This document shows positions 43,388 through 55,757 of a DNA stretch of 64,000 nt, one piece after another. Source of the stretch: Acidimicrobiaceae bacterium. GTDB taxonomy: Bacteria; Actinomycetota; Acidimicrobiia; Acidimicrobiales; Ilumatobacteraceae. How positions within the stretch are numbered: position 1 is the stretch's first letter; every line of letters begins with the position of its first letter. The DNA lies in assembly GCA_016722025.1 (NCBI GenBank), contig JADKGZ010000007.1:138926-202925 (forward strand), in the 5' to 3' direction. Below the pieces are notes generated by a model. The model was not told where the DNA came from and did no database searches. It saw only the letters and a list, made by a program, of their open reading frames with translations. The translations under genes were made by a program, and so were the position numbers.

Positions 43388-44014
43388 TCAGGTGAGTTTG
43401 ACGATGCCCATCTTGACGGCCATCAGCACGGCCTGCGTGAGATCGCGAGCATTGAGCTTGTCGTAGATCGAGGCGAGGTGGTTCTTCACGGTGCGATGGC
43501 TGATGTAGAGCCGCTCGGCGATCTCGTTGGTGCCCAGACCATCGGCGACGAGCTGCAGCACCTCTTCCTCGCGAGTGGAGATGATGCCGTCGGTTTCACG
43601 TCGTGCTTCCTTGAGCAAGGCCTCGGCAAGGTGCGGCGACATCGGCCGATCGCCATTGGCGGCGAGGCGCACGGCTTCGGCGACCTCGCTCACCGATGAG
43701 TCCTTGGTGACGTAACCGACTGCGCCCGCCTTGAGGGCGTTGTCGAACACTTCGCGGTCGATGTGCATGGTGAGCATCACCACCCGCATCTCGCTTCTCG
43801 CTGCCAGCAGCTGGCGGGTGGCGTCGATGCCGTCGACCTTGGGCATCGAGACGTCCATCAGCACCACGTCGGGTCGCAGTGCCAGTGCGATGCGGACACC
43901 TTCCTCGCCGTCGGCCGCTTCGCCGATGACATCGATGCCCTCCGCTTCCAGGGCGCGCCGCAGCGCTTGGCGCAGCATCGTGTGATCATCGACCAGAACC
44001 ACGGACAGTGCCAT
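43388..44014 (-). CDS. NarL/LuxR-family response regulator
   Basis: 208 aa. Receiver: VVLVDDHTMLRQAL, Asp in VVLMDVSMPKVDG, VVMLTMH, Lys in GYVTKDSS. HTH: ISTREEEVLQLVADGLGTNEIAERLYIS with SHRTVKNHLASIYDKL. The ATG at 44014 overlaps the kinase stop (TGATG), so the two are co-translated and form a cognate pair. Confidence 0.93.
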   Translation of the reverse strand: MALSVVLVDDHTMLRQALRRALEAEGIDVIGEAADGEEGVRIALALRPDVVLMDVSMPKVDGIDATRQLLAARSEMRVVMLTMHIDREVFDNALKAGAVGYVTKDSSVSEVAEAVRLAANGDRPMSPHLAEALLKEARRETDGIISTREEEVLQLVADGLGTNEIAERLYISHRTVKNHLASIYDKLNARDLTQAVLMAVKMGIVKLT

Positions 44015-45780
44015 CAGCGTGCTGAGTCTCCTAGGTGAAGGTCGAGGCGCACTTCCGTACCGCCCGTGGAGAGCGACTTGACGGTGAGCTCGGCCTCGAT
44101 GCGATGCGCCCGTTCGCGCATGCCGACGAGACCGTAACTGTCGGGTCGCGCGCCTGTGGCATCGAGACCGATGCCGTCGTCGCGAACAGTGATCTGCAGT
44201 GCAGAGCCGTTTCGCCGCCCGGCGACCAGCAGGTGGGTGGCTCGCGAATGTCGCTCGGCGTTGACGATGGCTTCGCGAACGATCTGCCACAGCTCGCGTT
44301 CCATCATCTGCGGCAGGCGTTCGCCCAACCGGAGGTCGGTGGCCGTGTGGATGCCGCTGCGCTGCTCGACGCGCTGCAGGAACTCGGCCGTGGTGGCCGC
44401 GAGATCGCGGTGGTCGGTGACTTCCGTGCGCAGGTCGTACAGCGTGTCGCGCACTTCGGTGACCGCGGCCGAGACCTGCTCGCGCAGCTCACGCAGCACG
44501 GGCTCGATCTCCCCACCATCGACCGCCACGGCGAGTGCGCGATCGACCTCGAACCCGATCATGGCCAGCGACGAGCCGACATGATCGTGCAGCTCGCGAG
44601 CGATGCGCGAGCGTTCTTCGTCGGCGGCCAGCGTGCGGATGCGGCGGAACATGCGGGCGTTGTCGATGGCGATGCCGAACGGCTCGCTGAGGCCGTGCAC
44701 CACCTCCGCCTGCTGCTGCCCGAACGCACCGGGTGTGGAGGTCTCGACCGCGATGAACCCCACCAACGCTCCGCGCGCGCGGAGCGCGGCGTACAGCCCG
44801 CTGCGGGCACCGGCGCACACGCCGTCGCCCTTGCCGAGGTCGTCGATGCGAATGGTCTTCATCGACTCGGCGGCCTGGCGCAGCCCCGATGGCAGGTGAT
44901 CGAGCGGGTGCGCGCCCGCTGTCTCGGCGCCCTGCGTACGCACGGGAGTCGCGCTGCGCGTGATCGGGTCGACGAGGTACACGGTGAGCAGGTCGTGCTG
45001 CACCATGCTGCGCAGCCGCCCGACGGTGGAGTCGAGCACTTCCTCCAGGTCGAGTGACGCCGGCAGGGTCTGAGCCACTCGCTGCAGCGCGAACAGCAAC
45101 GAGTTCGCCTCTGCCAGCCTGCTCACCCGGTCGAGCGCGAAACGTTGTTGGCGAGCGGCGTCGTGCGCTGCGCGGTGCGCCAGCCCGCTGGTGAACGCCA
45201 CCAGGCCGAGCAACCCCACCCAGAGCGCGCCGTCTTGCAGGCCTTGCCGCACACCAACGTTGGGGACGTGCTGCACGGTGACGACGGCGACCGCGGCGAC
45301 GGCGAGCTGGGCACTGAACGCACCGCCGGCGGCGAACCCGGCGAGCATGCCGGTGGGCACCAGGAACAGCACGAACGGAGACGCCCACGCGCCGCTCAAC
45401 AAGATGGCGGCGGTGACACCGGCCAGTTCGATGACGATGCGGAGGCGCACCTTGGCGTCGTTGCGGTACGCCACGGGCCGGCGGCAGGCCACCGCCGTGA
45501 ACACGGCGGCTGCGGCGGTGATGGCGACCAGGCTCCAGTTGTGCCAGGAGAGGCTCGGCTGTGCGCGCACGACGGCGCCGGCCAGCGCGGCCAGCCGGAA
45601 CGGCCACAGCGGCGCGGCGTTGAGGGTGGGGCTGACGGTGGGCGGCGGCTGGTGGCGAGCGCGCCGGTCGACGCCGCCCGGCGGCGTGCGACTGGAACTG
45701 CGCCGCTCGACGAGCGGCCACCCCACCGATGTGGGGTCGGTGCCCGGCGAACCGGGCAGTTCGTCGGTGTCGTCGGCCAC
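44014..45780 (-). CDS. NarX/DesK-type histidine kinase with GAF domain
   Basis: 588 aa. A Pro/Arg-rich start is followed by about five TM helices (60-200), a GAF-like domain (about 225-370) and HisKA_3 with the phospho-His in RIARELHDHVGSSLAMIGFE, then HATPase with ERHSRATHL and GLVGMRERAHRI. Start GTG 45780 with TAGGCT 7 nt upstream. Partner of the LuxR regulator at 43388-44014. The input is unknown. Confidence 0.9.
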   Translation of the reverse strand: MADDTDELPGSPGTDPTSVGWPLVERRSSSRTPPGGVDRRARHQPPPTVSPTLNAAPLWPFRLAALAGAVVRAQPSLSWHNWSLVAITAAAAVFTAVACRRPVAYRNDAKVRLRIVIELAGVTAAILLSGAWASPFVLFLVPTGMLAGFAAGGAFSAQLAVAAVAVVTVQHVPNVGVRQGLQDGALWVGLLGLVAFTSGLAHRAAHDAARQQRFALDRVSRLAEANSLLFALQRVAQTLPASLDLEEVLDSTVGRLRSMVQHDLLTVYLVDPITRSATPVRTQGAETAGAHPLDHLPSGLRQAAESMKTIRIDDLGKGDGVCAGARSGLYAALRARGALVGFIAVETSTPGAFGQQQAEVVHGLSEPFGIAIDNARMFRRIRTLAADEERSRIARELHDHVGSSLAMIGFEVDRALAVAVDGGEIEPVLRELREQVSAAVTEVRDTLYDLRTEVTDHRDLAATTAEFLQRVEQRSGIHTATDLRLGERLPQMMERELWQIVREAIVNAERHSRATHLLVAGRRNGSALQITVRDDGIGLDATGARPDSYGLVGMRERAHRIEAELTVKSLSTGGTEVRLDLHLGDSAR

Positions 45781-45787
45781 GGGCCAG

Positions 45788-45793
45788 AGCCTA
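45788..45793 (-). promoter_or_regulatory. Putative -10 (TAGGCT) of the kinase/LuxR operon
   Basis: Lies 7 nt before the GTG at 45780, back to back with the coaE promoter. Confidence 0.4.
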
Positions 45794-45808
45794 CTTGCGG
45801 CGGCAACC

Positions 45809-45814
45809 TACACT
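45809..45814 (+). promoter_or_regulatory. Putative -10 (TACACT) of coaE
   Basis: Lies 7 nt before the coaE ATG, without a Shine-Dalgarno sequence. Confidence 0.4.
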
Positions 45815-45821
45815 TCCGCTC

Positions 45822-46517
45822 ATGATCCTGGTGGGGCTGACTGGTGGCATTGGTTCCGGCAAGTCGACGGTCAGCGCCGCGCTGGCTGCTCGCGGTGCTG
45901 TCATCGTCGATGCCGACCAGGTGGTGCGCGACGTGCAGCAGCCGGGGTCGCCGGTGCTGGCCAAGTTGGCCGAGCGGTTCGGTGCGCAGGTGATTGCCGC
46001 CGACGGCTCGCTCGATCGGCCGGCGCTGGCGGCCATTGCGTTTGCCGACCCCGACGCGCTGAAGGACCTGAACGGCATCGTGCACCCGGCAGTCGGCGCG
46101 GAGATGAACCGGCAGGTGATGCAGCACGTCGCCTCCGAGCGGGTGGTGGTGCTCGACATCCCGCTGCTCACCGAGAACCCGCGTGAGGGTCTGCAAGGCA
46201 AGATCGTCGTCGACGTTCCGCTGGAGACCCAGGTCGATCGCCTCGTGCGCTTCCGCGGCTTCGACGAAGCCGACGCTCGGGCGCGCATCTCACGCCAGGC
46301 GACGCGCGAGCAGCGCCTCGAGGGTGCGGGTTTCGTGGTCGACAACAGTGGCGACACGGCCGCGCTGGCGCCGCAGATCGAGCAGTTGTGGCGTTGGCTG
46401 CAGTCGCTGCCGCAGCTGCCCGCCGACTACCAGTTCGCCGGTCGCAAGGACGGCGTCGACAAGGACGGCGTCGACAAGGACGGCGTCGACAAGGACGGGG
46501 CCGCGCCTACAGCCTGA
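45822..46517 (+). CDS. coaE: Dephospho-CoA kinase with repeated C-terminal tail
   Basis: 231 aa. P-loop GLTGGIGSGKSTVSAAL (4-20), VIVDADQVVRDVQQPG, VVVLDIPLLTEN, and the lid-region RISRQATREQRL. Phosphorylates dephospho-CoA at the 3'-ribose hydroxyl, the last step of CoA synthesis. The core ends near residue 205; beyond it is a tail of three KDGVD units and part of a fourth, from a 15-bp tandem repeat. The stop overlaps the converging GNAT gene by 11 bp. Confidence 0.93.
   Translation: MILVGLTGGIGSGKSTVSAALAARGAVIVDADQVVRDVQQPGSPVLAKLAERFGAQVIAADGSLDRPALAAIAFADPDALKDLNGIVHPAVGAEMNRQVMQHVASERVVVLDIPLLTENPREGLQGKIVVDVPLETQVDRLVRFRGFDEADARARISRQATREQRLEGAGFVVDNSGDTAALAPQIEQLWRWLQSLPQLPADYQFAGRKDGVDKDGVDKDGVDKDGAAPTA
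46446..46499 (+). repeat. 15-bp tandem repeat (3.6 units) within coaE
   Basis: aaggacggcgtcgac occurs at 46446, 46461 and 46476 exactly, with a partial fourth copy to 46499. It keeps the frame and encodes KDGVD repeats. The copy number may vary between strains. Confidence 0.9.
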
Positions 46518-47524
46518 CCCGGCCGACGATCTCGTCGTCGTCGATGTCGCCGGTGGGCACGAAGCCGTGGGCGAGGTAGAACGGTTCAGGTGAACCGGGG
46601 CCTTGGCCCCAGCTGGTGGTGAGCGTCGTGGCCCCACGCGCGAAGTTGCGCGCACAGCGCTGCCAGCACTCGGGTGCCGAGGCCCCTTCGTTGGTGCATG
46701 CGGTCGATCAGCAGGCGCCACATGTACGGCTCGGGGTGGTGGTCGGTCACCATTGCCAGCATCAGGAACCCGACTCTTTCGCCGTCGGCCAGCACACCCC
46801 GCATCCACGGCACGACCGGCGCTCCGTCGATCACCTCCGGGAACAGCGCGTCGCGGAACGACAACGCCATCGGCGAGACGAAGCGCTCCTGGGAGTGGTG
46901 AGTGCGCAGGCGGCCCCAGAGGTAGGCGTCGTCGGGCGTGATCTCGACGAGCTCGACCTCAGCCGCCGGCGTGCGGGGTCGCACCTTCCACGCAGCACGA
47001 TCCGCAGCGAGCAACGCGTACCGTAGGTCGTCGACCCACTCGCCGCGTATCAGCTCCGCCTCGCGGGCGAGGCTCTCGAACGTGAACCCGAGCGCCTCCA
47101 GCACGCGCATCGATGGCACGTTCTCCGGGTCGAGCGTCGCCACGAAGCGGTGCACGCCGGCGACGCAGAGCGCGTCGACGACTGCGCCGGCGGCCTCGGT
47201 GGCGTAGCCCTTCCCGTGGTGCGCGCCGGCAAACGTGTAGCCCAGCGTGGCGAACATGCCGCCGCCGCGCAGCTCGACAGCCACATCGCCGACCACCTCG
47301 CCAGTTGCTGTCAACTCGACGGCGAGGCCGACCCAGTGGCCATCCGTTGGGCCGTCCAGCTCGGCCTGGCGGTCGATGCTGCGCTGCGCAGCGGCTTTGG
47401 TGTACGGCATCTCCCAATCCTGGAAGTGGGCGATGGTCGGGTCCGCTCGGTACGCGTGAACCGGCCCAAGATCGGGCTGGCGCATCATGCGAATGGTGAG
47501 GCGTTCCGTGCGCAGCGGCAGCAT
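46507..47524 (-). CDS. Tandem GNAT acetyltransferase, frameshifted near the C-terminus
   Basis: About 338 residues. The N-terminal GNAT (1-175) is RimJ-like: LRTERLTIRMM, VGLAVELTATGEVVGDVAV, GYTFAGAHHGKGYATEA with the acetyl-CoA loop, and LDPENVPSMRVLEALGF. A second GNAT-like half follows (EPYMWRLLIDRMHQRRGLGTRV). The frame is lost near 46640; in the next frame the protein continues as ATTLTTSWGQGPGSPEPFYLAHGFVPTGDI in pieces and ends with GRVRL at 46507. Start ATG 47524, TACTGT 7 nt upstream. Substrates unknown. Confidence 0.75.
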
Positions 47525-47832
47525 GGCTCGGACAGTAGTGCCGTGTCGGCCGACGTTCGCCTGGTTTGGACGCCATCGCCCACAGTGACGTCCGGGGAGC
47601 CGATGGTTTCCGGAAGTCATCCGTCCCAGCTCGGCCTTCGGGCGTGATTCGTCCCGGCGTGCGAGACAAGTCACGCCCAGTTGGTGCGCACCGCCGCCTC
47701 CCGCGTGCTTCCGGGTGTGCCCGGAAGCCGACGTCGCACGCTGACGCGCTGCGGAGTGCCGCGTGGCTCGGGCTCTCGCGACGCAGGATTGATGGCCGCA
47801 CGAACACCCGTTCGCCGGGTAGGCTGCGCAAC
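47525..47832. other. 308-bp divergent gap between the GNAT gene and uvrB
   Basis: No credible gene. Minus-strand TACTGT (47532-47537) serves the GNAT gene; TAGGCT (47820-47825), 7 nt before the uvrB GTG, serves uvrB. An 8-bp inverted repeat cttccggg-tgtg-cccggaag lies at 47708-47727. I see no SOS-box-like palindrome. Confidence 0.6.
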
Positions 47833-49851
47833 GTGCCCGAGTTCAAGGTCGAGTCCCTCTTCCAGCCGGCTGGCGACCAGCCGCAGGCCATTGCCAAGTT
47901 GGCCGAGGGCATCGAGCGCGGCGATCGCTTCCAGACCCTGCTGGGCATCACCGGCTCCGGCAAGAGCGCCACCATCGCCTGGACCATCGAAGCCACCCAG
48001 CGGCCCACGCTGATCCTCGCCCCCAACAAGTCGCTGGCCGCGCAGCTCACCCAGGAGATGCGCGAGTTCTTCCCCAACAACCGGGTGGAGTACTTCGTCA
48101 GCTACTACGACTACTACCAGCCGGAGGCCTACATCGCCTCCAGCGACACCTACATCGAGAAAGACTCGTCGATCAACGACGAGATCGACCGTCTGCGCCA
48201 CTCGGCCACCGCCGCGCTGCTCACGCGGCGCGACACCATCGTGGTCGCCTCCGTCAGCTGCATCTACGGCATGGGCGATCCCGCGGAGTATCGCGGGCAG
48301 CTGCTCGAGCTGCACGTCGGGGTCGACTACGACATGCGCAGCATCCTGCGCCGCCTGGTGGATCTGCAGTTCGACCGCAACGACCTCACGCTCGGCCGTG
48401 GCAAGTTCCGTGTGCGCGGCGACACCATCGAGGTGCACCCGGCGTACGACGAAACCGTGCTGCGCATCGAGATGTTCGGCGACACCGTCGATCGCATCAC
48501 CACGGTCGATCCGCTCACCGGCGAGACGCTCAACGACATGAGCCAGGTGATGGTCTTCCCGGCCACGCACTACGTCGCCGGCGAAGAGCGCATGCGCAAA
48601 GCGGTCATCGGCATCGAGGCCGAGCTGCAAGAGCGGCTCGCCTGGTTCGAGGCCAACGGCAAGCTGCTCGAGGCGCAGCGCCTGCGCATGCGCACGCAGT
48701 ACGACCTGGAGATGATGGCCGAGGTGGGGTACTGCAACGGCATCGAGAACTACAGCATGCACATCGATGGTCGCGTCACCGGGCAACCGCCGTTCACCCT
48801 CATCGACTACTTCCCGAAAGACTTCCTGCTCGTCATCGACGAGAGCCACGTCGCCGTGCCGCAGTTGCACGGCCAGTACCTGGGCGACCTCAGCCGCAAA
48901 GACATCCTGGTCGAGCACGGCTTCCGCCTGCCCAGTGCGCGCGACAACCGCCCGCTGCGCTTCGAGGAGACGCTCGAGCGCATCAACCAGTGCGTGTTCG
49001 TGTCGGCCACGCCTTCCCCGTACGAGATCTCGCACAGCGTGCAGGTGGTCGAGCAGATCGTGCGCCCCACCGGCCTCGTCGACCCGGAGGTCATCGTCAA
49101 GCCCACCAAGGGGCAGATCGACGACCTCATCGAGAACATCAACACGCGGCTCACCATGGGCGACCGCGTGCTGGTCACCACCCTCACCAAGAAGATGGCG
49201 GAAGACCTCACCGACTACCTGCTCGAGCAGGGCCTGCGGGTGCGCTACCTGCACAGCAACATCGACACCATCCAGCGCATCGAGATCCTGCGCGCGTTGC
49301 GGCTGGGCGAGTTCGACGTGCTGGTGGGCATCAACCTGCTCCGCGAAGGCCTCGACCTTCCCGAGGTGTCACTGGTCAGCATCCTCGATGCCGACAAGGA
49401 GGGCTTCCTGCGCAGCGAGACCTCGCTCATCCAGATGATCGGCCGAGCAGCACGCAACGTCGACGGCCAGGTCGTGATGTACGCCGACAAGATCACGCCC
49501 AGCATGACCAAGGCCATCGACGTCACGCGCGAGCGACGCGCCCGCCAGATCGCTTACAACCTCGAGAACGGCATCAACCCGCAGACCATCCGCAAGGCGG
49601 TCGGCGACATCCTCTCGCTGCTGCGCCCCGACGATTCGGCCCCGGTACCCGGCAAGGGCAACCGCCGCAATCGCGAGCGCGAGAAGGTGCAGCGCGAGTT
49701 GAAGACCATGCCGCAGCAGGAGCTGGCTCGTCTCATCCAGACGCTGGAGGAAGAGATGCACGAGGCGGCCGCCGAGCTGAAGTTCGAGTACGCCGCCCGC
49801 TTGCGCGACGAGGTCAACGAGCTTCGCCGCGAGCTGCGCGACGCCGGCTGA
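47833..49851 (+). CDS. uvrB: Excinuclease ABC subunit B
   Basis: 672 aa. Walker A GITGSGKSATIAW (with LLG before it), YYDYYQPEAYI beta-hairpin region, DESHVAVPQ box, GINLLREGLDLPEVSLV and QMIGRAARN helicase motifs, and a C-terminal UVR domain (EEEMHEAAAELKFEYAARLR). Verifies damage and loads UvrC. The GTG start at 47833 follows TAGGCT by 7 nt. The order rpsA-coaE-uvrB-uvrA resembles mycobacteria. Confidence 0.96.
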   Translation: MPEFKVESLFQPAGDQPQAIAKLAEGIERGDRFQTLLGITGSGKSATIAWTIEATQRPTLILAPNKSLAAQLTQEMREFFPNNRVEYFVSYYDYYQPEAYIASSDTYIEKDSSINDEIDRLRHSATAALLTRRDTIVVASVSCIYGMGDPAEYRGQLLELHVGVDYDMRSILRRLVDLQFDRNDLTLGRGKFRVRGDTIEVHPAYDETVLRIEMFGDTVDRITTVDPLTGETLNDMSQVMVFPATHYVAGEERMRKAVIGIEAELQERLAWFEANGKLLEAQRLRMRTQYDLEMMAEVGYCNGIENYSMHIDGRVTGQPPFTLIDYFPKDFLLVIDESHVAVPQLHGQYLGDLSRKDILVEHGFRLPSARDNRPLRFEETLERINQCVFVSATPSPYEISHSVQVVEQIVRPTGLVDPEVIVKPTKGQIDDLIENINTRLTMGDRVLVTTLTKKMAEDLTDYLLEQGLRVRYLHSNIDTIQRIEILRALRLGEFDVLVGINLLREGLDLPEVSLVSILDADKEGFLRSETSLIQMIGRAARNVDGQVVMYADKITPSMTKAIDVTRERRARQIAYNLENGINPQTIRKAVGDILSLLRPDDSAPVPGKGNRRNREREKVQRELKTMPQQELARLIQTLEEEMHEAAAELKFEYAARLRDEVNELRRELRDAG

Positions 49852-49859
49852 TCACGCTG

Positions 49860-50015
49860 TCAGAACGTGCTCACCAGCGGGGCCGACAGCACCGTTGCCA
49901 TCGAATCCGCCGGCTGCGGCACGGCGAACAGGTAGCCCTGGCCGAGGCGACAGCCCATGCGCACCAGGCGATCGCGCAATGGTCTGATGCCCTCGCCCGT
50001 CAGCCCGTCTGGTGG
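49860..50015 (-). pseudogene. Possible C-terminal remnant of an EAL-domain protein
   Basis: On the minus strand the frame ending at TCA 49860 reads EGIRPLRDRLVRMGCRLGQG and then YLFAVPQPADSM, which matches the end of cyclic-di-GMP phosphodiesterase EAL domains (GVET...L...GCxxGQGYLFxxPxPA). The rest of the domain is not found upstream in any frame. Either a decayed gene or one broken by several indels. Confidence 0.4.
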
Positions 50016-50868
50016 GGCGCGATTCGCCTTCCGACGTGCTTCCGCTCGCCGTTCACCACTGGCCGGTGAACCGGGTCAGCTGCGCCGCAGGCGGGCGCGG
50101 GGCGGCGCGGGGACCGGGCGAGGTCGCCCTAGCGTGCGGCGGGTACGGAACAGTTCACGCCAGCTGCAGTCGGGACTGCGGAACTCGACCAGCTTCTCAG
50201 CCCATCGTCGAGAATGCGGTCGACCAGCACGTCGGAGGAGAACTGGTCGGGTTCCCGGATGCCGTCGGAGTGCCAGCGGGCGAGTGCCTGTCACCAGTGC
50301 CGGTGCAGGTCGCGATCGGTTGGAAGGCGTGGCACCGACTCGGCACAGCGGCGGGCGTCGCCGATTCACGGGGATTGCCGGCCTCGATGTCGGCATCGGC
50401 CATCGAGATGGCCCCGTCGAAACCGGCCTGGCGGCGCCTGGTGCGATGGTTGCGGCGACGACTCAGCGGTGAGTCCAGTTCGGTCACCTCGGGCGCGACG
50501 CGATCACACGGCCAGCGGTTGCCGCACGGGCCGGGCGGCGCCAGCACCTCAGACCACGGTCCCGGCGATTCGAAGTGCTCGTCGCCCCAGCCTCGTTCTT
50601 GCTGGCTCCAGGCCAGCAGCTCGATCAGCATCACGCGGCCGGCTCGCCGAACTCGCGGAGAATTCGGCGCGTTGTAGCCCTGGCGTGGCGAGCCGGTGAG
50701 GGTCGGACATGTGGGAGTGGCGTGGGTGTTCGTCGATCGAGATGGGAGGGGCTGGGTAGGGGTGCGGTGGTGGTGGAGACAGACGTGGTGAGTGTTATGT
50801 CGTGTGGTCATTAGGCCGGCTGGAACGGGTTGTGAGCCGTCGCGCCCACCGGGAGCGCTGTGCCTCGG
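50016..50868. other. ~850-bp stretch without a supported gene
   Basis: Open frames exist on both strands, but none has a recognisable domain or a start with good context. Short coding-like runs on the minus strand (e.g. LARWHSDGIREPDQFSSD near 50240-50290, EKLVEFRSPDCSWRELF near 50150-50205, IELLAWSQQERGWGDEHFE near 50570-50635) fall in different frames. This could be a decayed or indel-broken gene. The last ~150 bp is unusually G/T-rich. Confidence 0.5.
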
Positions 50869-50874
50869 TAGCCT
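50869..50874 (+). promoter_or_regulatory. Putative -10 (TAGCCT) of uvrA
   Basis: Lies 7 nt before the uvrA ATG, with no Shine-Dalgarno sequence. Confidence 0.4.
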
Positions 50875-50881
50875 CGCCGCC

Positions 50882-53771
<2,890 letters not shown>

Positions 53772-53790
53772 TCCGCGAGTGCGTCGGTGC

Positions 53791-53796
53791 TACCCT
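53791..53796 (+). promoter_or_regulatory. Putative -10 (TACCCT) of vapBC
   Basis: Lies 7 nt before the GTG of the antitoxin. The toxin-antitoxin pair thus has its own promoter just after uvrA. Confidence 0.4.
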
Positions 53797-53803
53797 GCCG
53801 CCC

Positions 53804-54001
53804 GTGACCAAGACTGCGTTGAACATCGACCAAGAAAAGGTGCTGCGTGCCGCAGAGGTCCTGGGTACCCAGGGCACCACGGCAACCATCGACGCTGCCT
53901 TGACCGACATCATCGCTCGCGATGCGCGGGCCAAGCTGGTCGAGCGCATGCGCCGCCTCACGCCGGAGCAGCGCGACGCGATCCTCCACAGCTGGGACTG
54001 A
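53804..54001 (+). CDS. vapB: VapB-type antitoxin
   Basis: 65 aa. TALNIDQEKVLRAAEVLGTQ has the RHH-like beginning of VapB antitoxins, followed by TTATIDAALTDIIARDA and a charged C-terminus that would wrap the toxin. Start GTG. The stop is one base before the toxin start, so translation is coupled. It binds its own promoter by family rule. Confidence 0.8.
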   Translation: MTKTALNIDQEKVLRAAEVLGTQGTTATIDAALTDIIARDARAKLVERMRRLTPEQRDAILHSWD

Positions 54002-54002
54002 C

Positions 54003-54416
54003 GTGGCGACGCATCTCATCGACAAGTCAGCATGGGCACGGCTCGGCGACGATGGCGTCGCCGAACGGTGGTCGGGTCCGCTCGCTGCCGGCCATGTGGC
54101 CGTCACCGGCGTCGGCATGCTCGAGATACTGGTCTCGTCGACATCGGGTGCCGACTTCGTCGATGCGCGCTTCGAGCTCAGCATGATGCCTCGTGTGGCA
54201 GTCACCGAGCAGATCATCGACCGTGCGCTCGACGTACAGGGCGAAATGGCCGGCCGCGGCACGCATCGTGCGCCCTCGCCGGCAGATCTCGTCCTGGCGG
54301 CGTGTGCCGAGGCCAACGGGCTCACCGTGTTGCACTACGACAAAGACTTCGACCTCATCGCCGAGGTCACCGGGCAGCCAGTGCAGTGGGTGGCGCCGGC
54401 AGGTTCGGTCTCGTGA
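54003..54416 (+). CDS. vapC: PIN-domain toxin VapC
   Basis: 137 aa. PIN acidic residues: Asp7 in LIDKSAW, Glu41 in GMLEIL, Asp94 in SPADLVLAA and Asp112/Asp116 in HYDKDFDLIA. Mg-dependent endoribonucleases of this family cut tRNA or rRNA. Start GTG one base after the antitoxin stop. The stop overlaps the GTG of the MFS gene. Confidence 0.85.
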   Translation: MATHLIDKSAWARLGDDGVAERWSGPLAAGHVAVTGVGMLEILVSSTSGADFVDARFELSMMPRVAVTEQIIDRALDVQGEMAGRGTHRAPSPADLVLAACAEANGLTVLHYDKDFDLIAEVTGQPVQWVAPAGSVS

Positions 54417-55682
54417 CCGACGTTCCACTGGTGGTCGACCCCATCGCCGACCACTCGCTGCTGCAGCGCCGCACGCTCGTGACGCTCCGCCTTGCACAGG
54501 TGCCCGGGCAGGCCGCGGTCGCCGGTGTCGTGGCAGTCGGCGCGTTGCTGGCCAAAGATCTGTTGCACGGCCAGGATCGGTTCGCCGGCTCCGGCGGCGC
54601 CGCCTTCACGTTGGGTTCGGCCTTCCTGGCGGTGCCCCTGTCGGCGTTCATGCGCCGCAACGGCCGCCGGCCGGGGTTGAAGTTCGCGTTCGGCCTCGGT
54701 GCGGTCGGCGCCGTCATCGCCGGCATCGGTGGGCAGCTGCGATCGTTTCCGCTGTTCCTGCTGGGCATGGCCCTGCTTCGGTGGGGCGCAGGCGGCCACG
54801 CTGCAAGGTCGCTACGTTGCCGCCGACCTCGCTCGGGAGAGCGACCGAGCGCAGGCCATCGCCAGCGTCGTGGTCGTCGGCACGCTCGGCGCGGTGTTCG
54901 GGCCCGTCCTGACGCCGTGGGAGAAGCGGGCCGGCCAGGCCGTGGGGCTCGACCAGTTCATCGGGCCGTTCTTCTTCGCGGCGCTGCTGCTGCTGGTGGC
55001 GATGGCCGTCATCGCTCGCCGGCTGCACCCGGATCCGCTGGCGGTGAACGGCGAGCTCGACCCGCACGCCGAGCGAGTTCGCCCGCTGCGGCAGGTTCGC
55101 ATCTCGGCGGCGGTCATCCGCAGCAACCGGCTGGCCACACTCGGGCTGGTGGCGATGGTCGTCTCGCAGACCACGATGGTGGCCGTGATGACGATGACCC
55201 CGTCGCACATGAAGGACCACGGCCAGGCCGATCTGTCGGCCTACGTGATCGCCCTGCACATCGCCGGCATGTATGCCTTCGCCCCCTTCGTCGGCCGGTT
55301 CGTGGGTCGTGTCGGGCAGGTGCCCGCCGTGATGGTCGGCTCGGTGGTGCTCGGCGCGGGCACGGTCGTGTCGGTCGTCGCGGGTTACGTGCCGTCGCTC
55401 ATCTTCGTCGGGCTGTTCCTCCTCGGTGTCGGCTGGAACATCGGCCTCATCGCCGGCAGCAGCATGCTCACCGGCGCGGTGCCGGGCAACGCTCGGGTCG
55501 AGGTGCAGGGCACCGCCGACCTCACGATGAGCTTCTGCGGCGGCATGGCCGCGTTCGCCTCCGGCTTCGTGAAGCAGGCGTGGGGCTTCCACATGCTGGC
55601 CAACGCCGCCACGTTGCTCGCCGGGCTGCTGTTGGTGGTGGCGTACACGCACTCGCTGCGCACCCGCCTTGCCGTGCACTGA
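54413..55682 (+). CDS. MFS transporter, frameshifted
   Basis: About 422 residues with 11-12 hydrophobic helices. GSAFLAVPLSAFMRRNGRRPG (loop 2-3 motif), then QAATLQGRYVAADLARES, typical of a subgroup of small-molecule exporters, and AGMYAFAPFVGRFVGRVGQ. One extra base near 54775 moves the frame (LGMALL / FGGAQAATL). The GTG at 54413 overlaps the vapC stop, an unexpected coupling. Substrate unknown. Confidence 0.8.
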
Positions 55683-55757
55683 TGCCCAAGCCGTCCGCGT
55701 CTGTGCACTCCTGCTCGGTGGTCGAGCCGTCGCGTACAGACGCGGGCTCGGTGTGGC

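Noticed and set aside
47525..47832. LexA/SOS box upstream of uvrB
   Set aside because: I looked for a GAAC-type palindrome and found none in the 308-bp gap.
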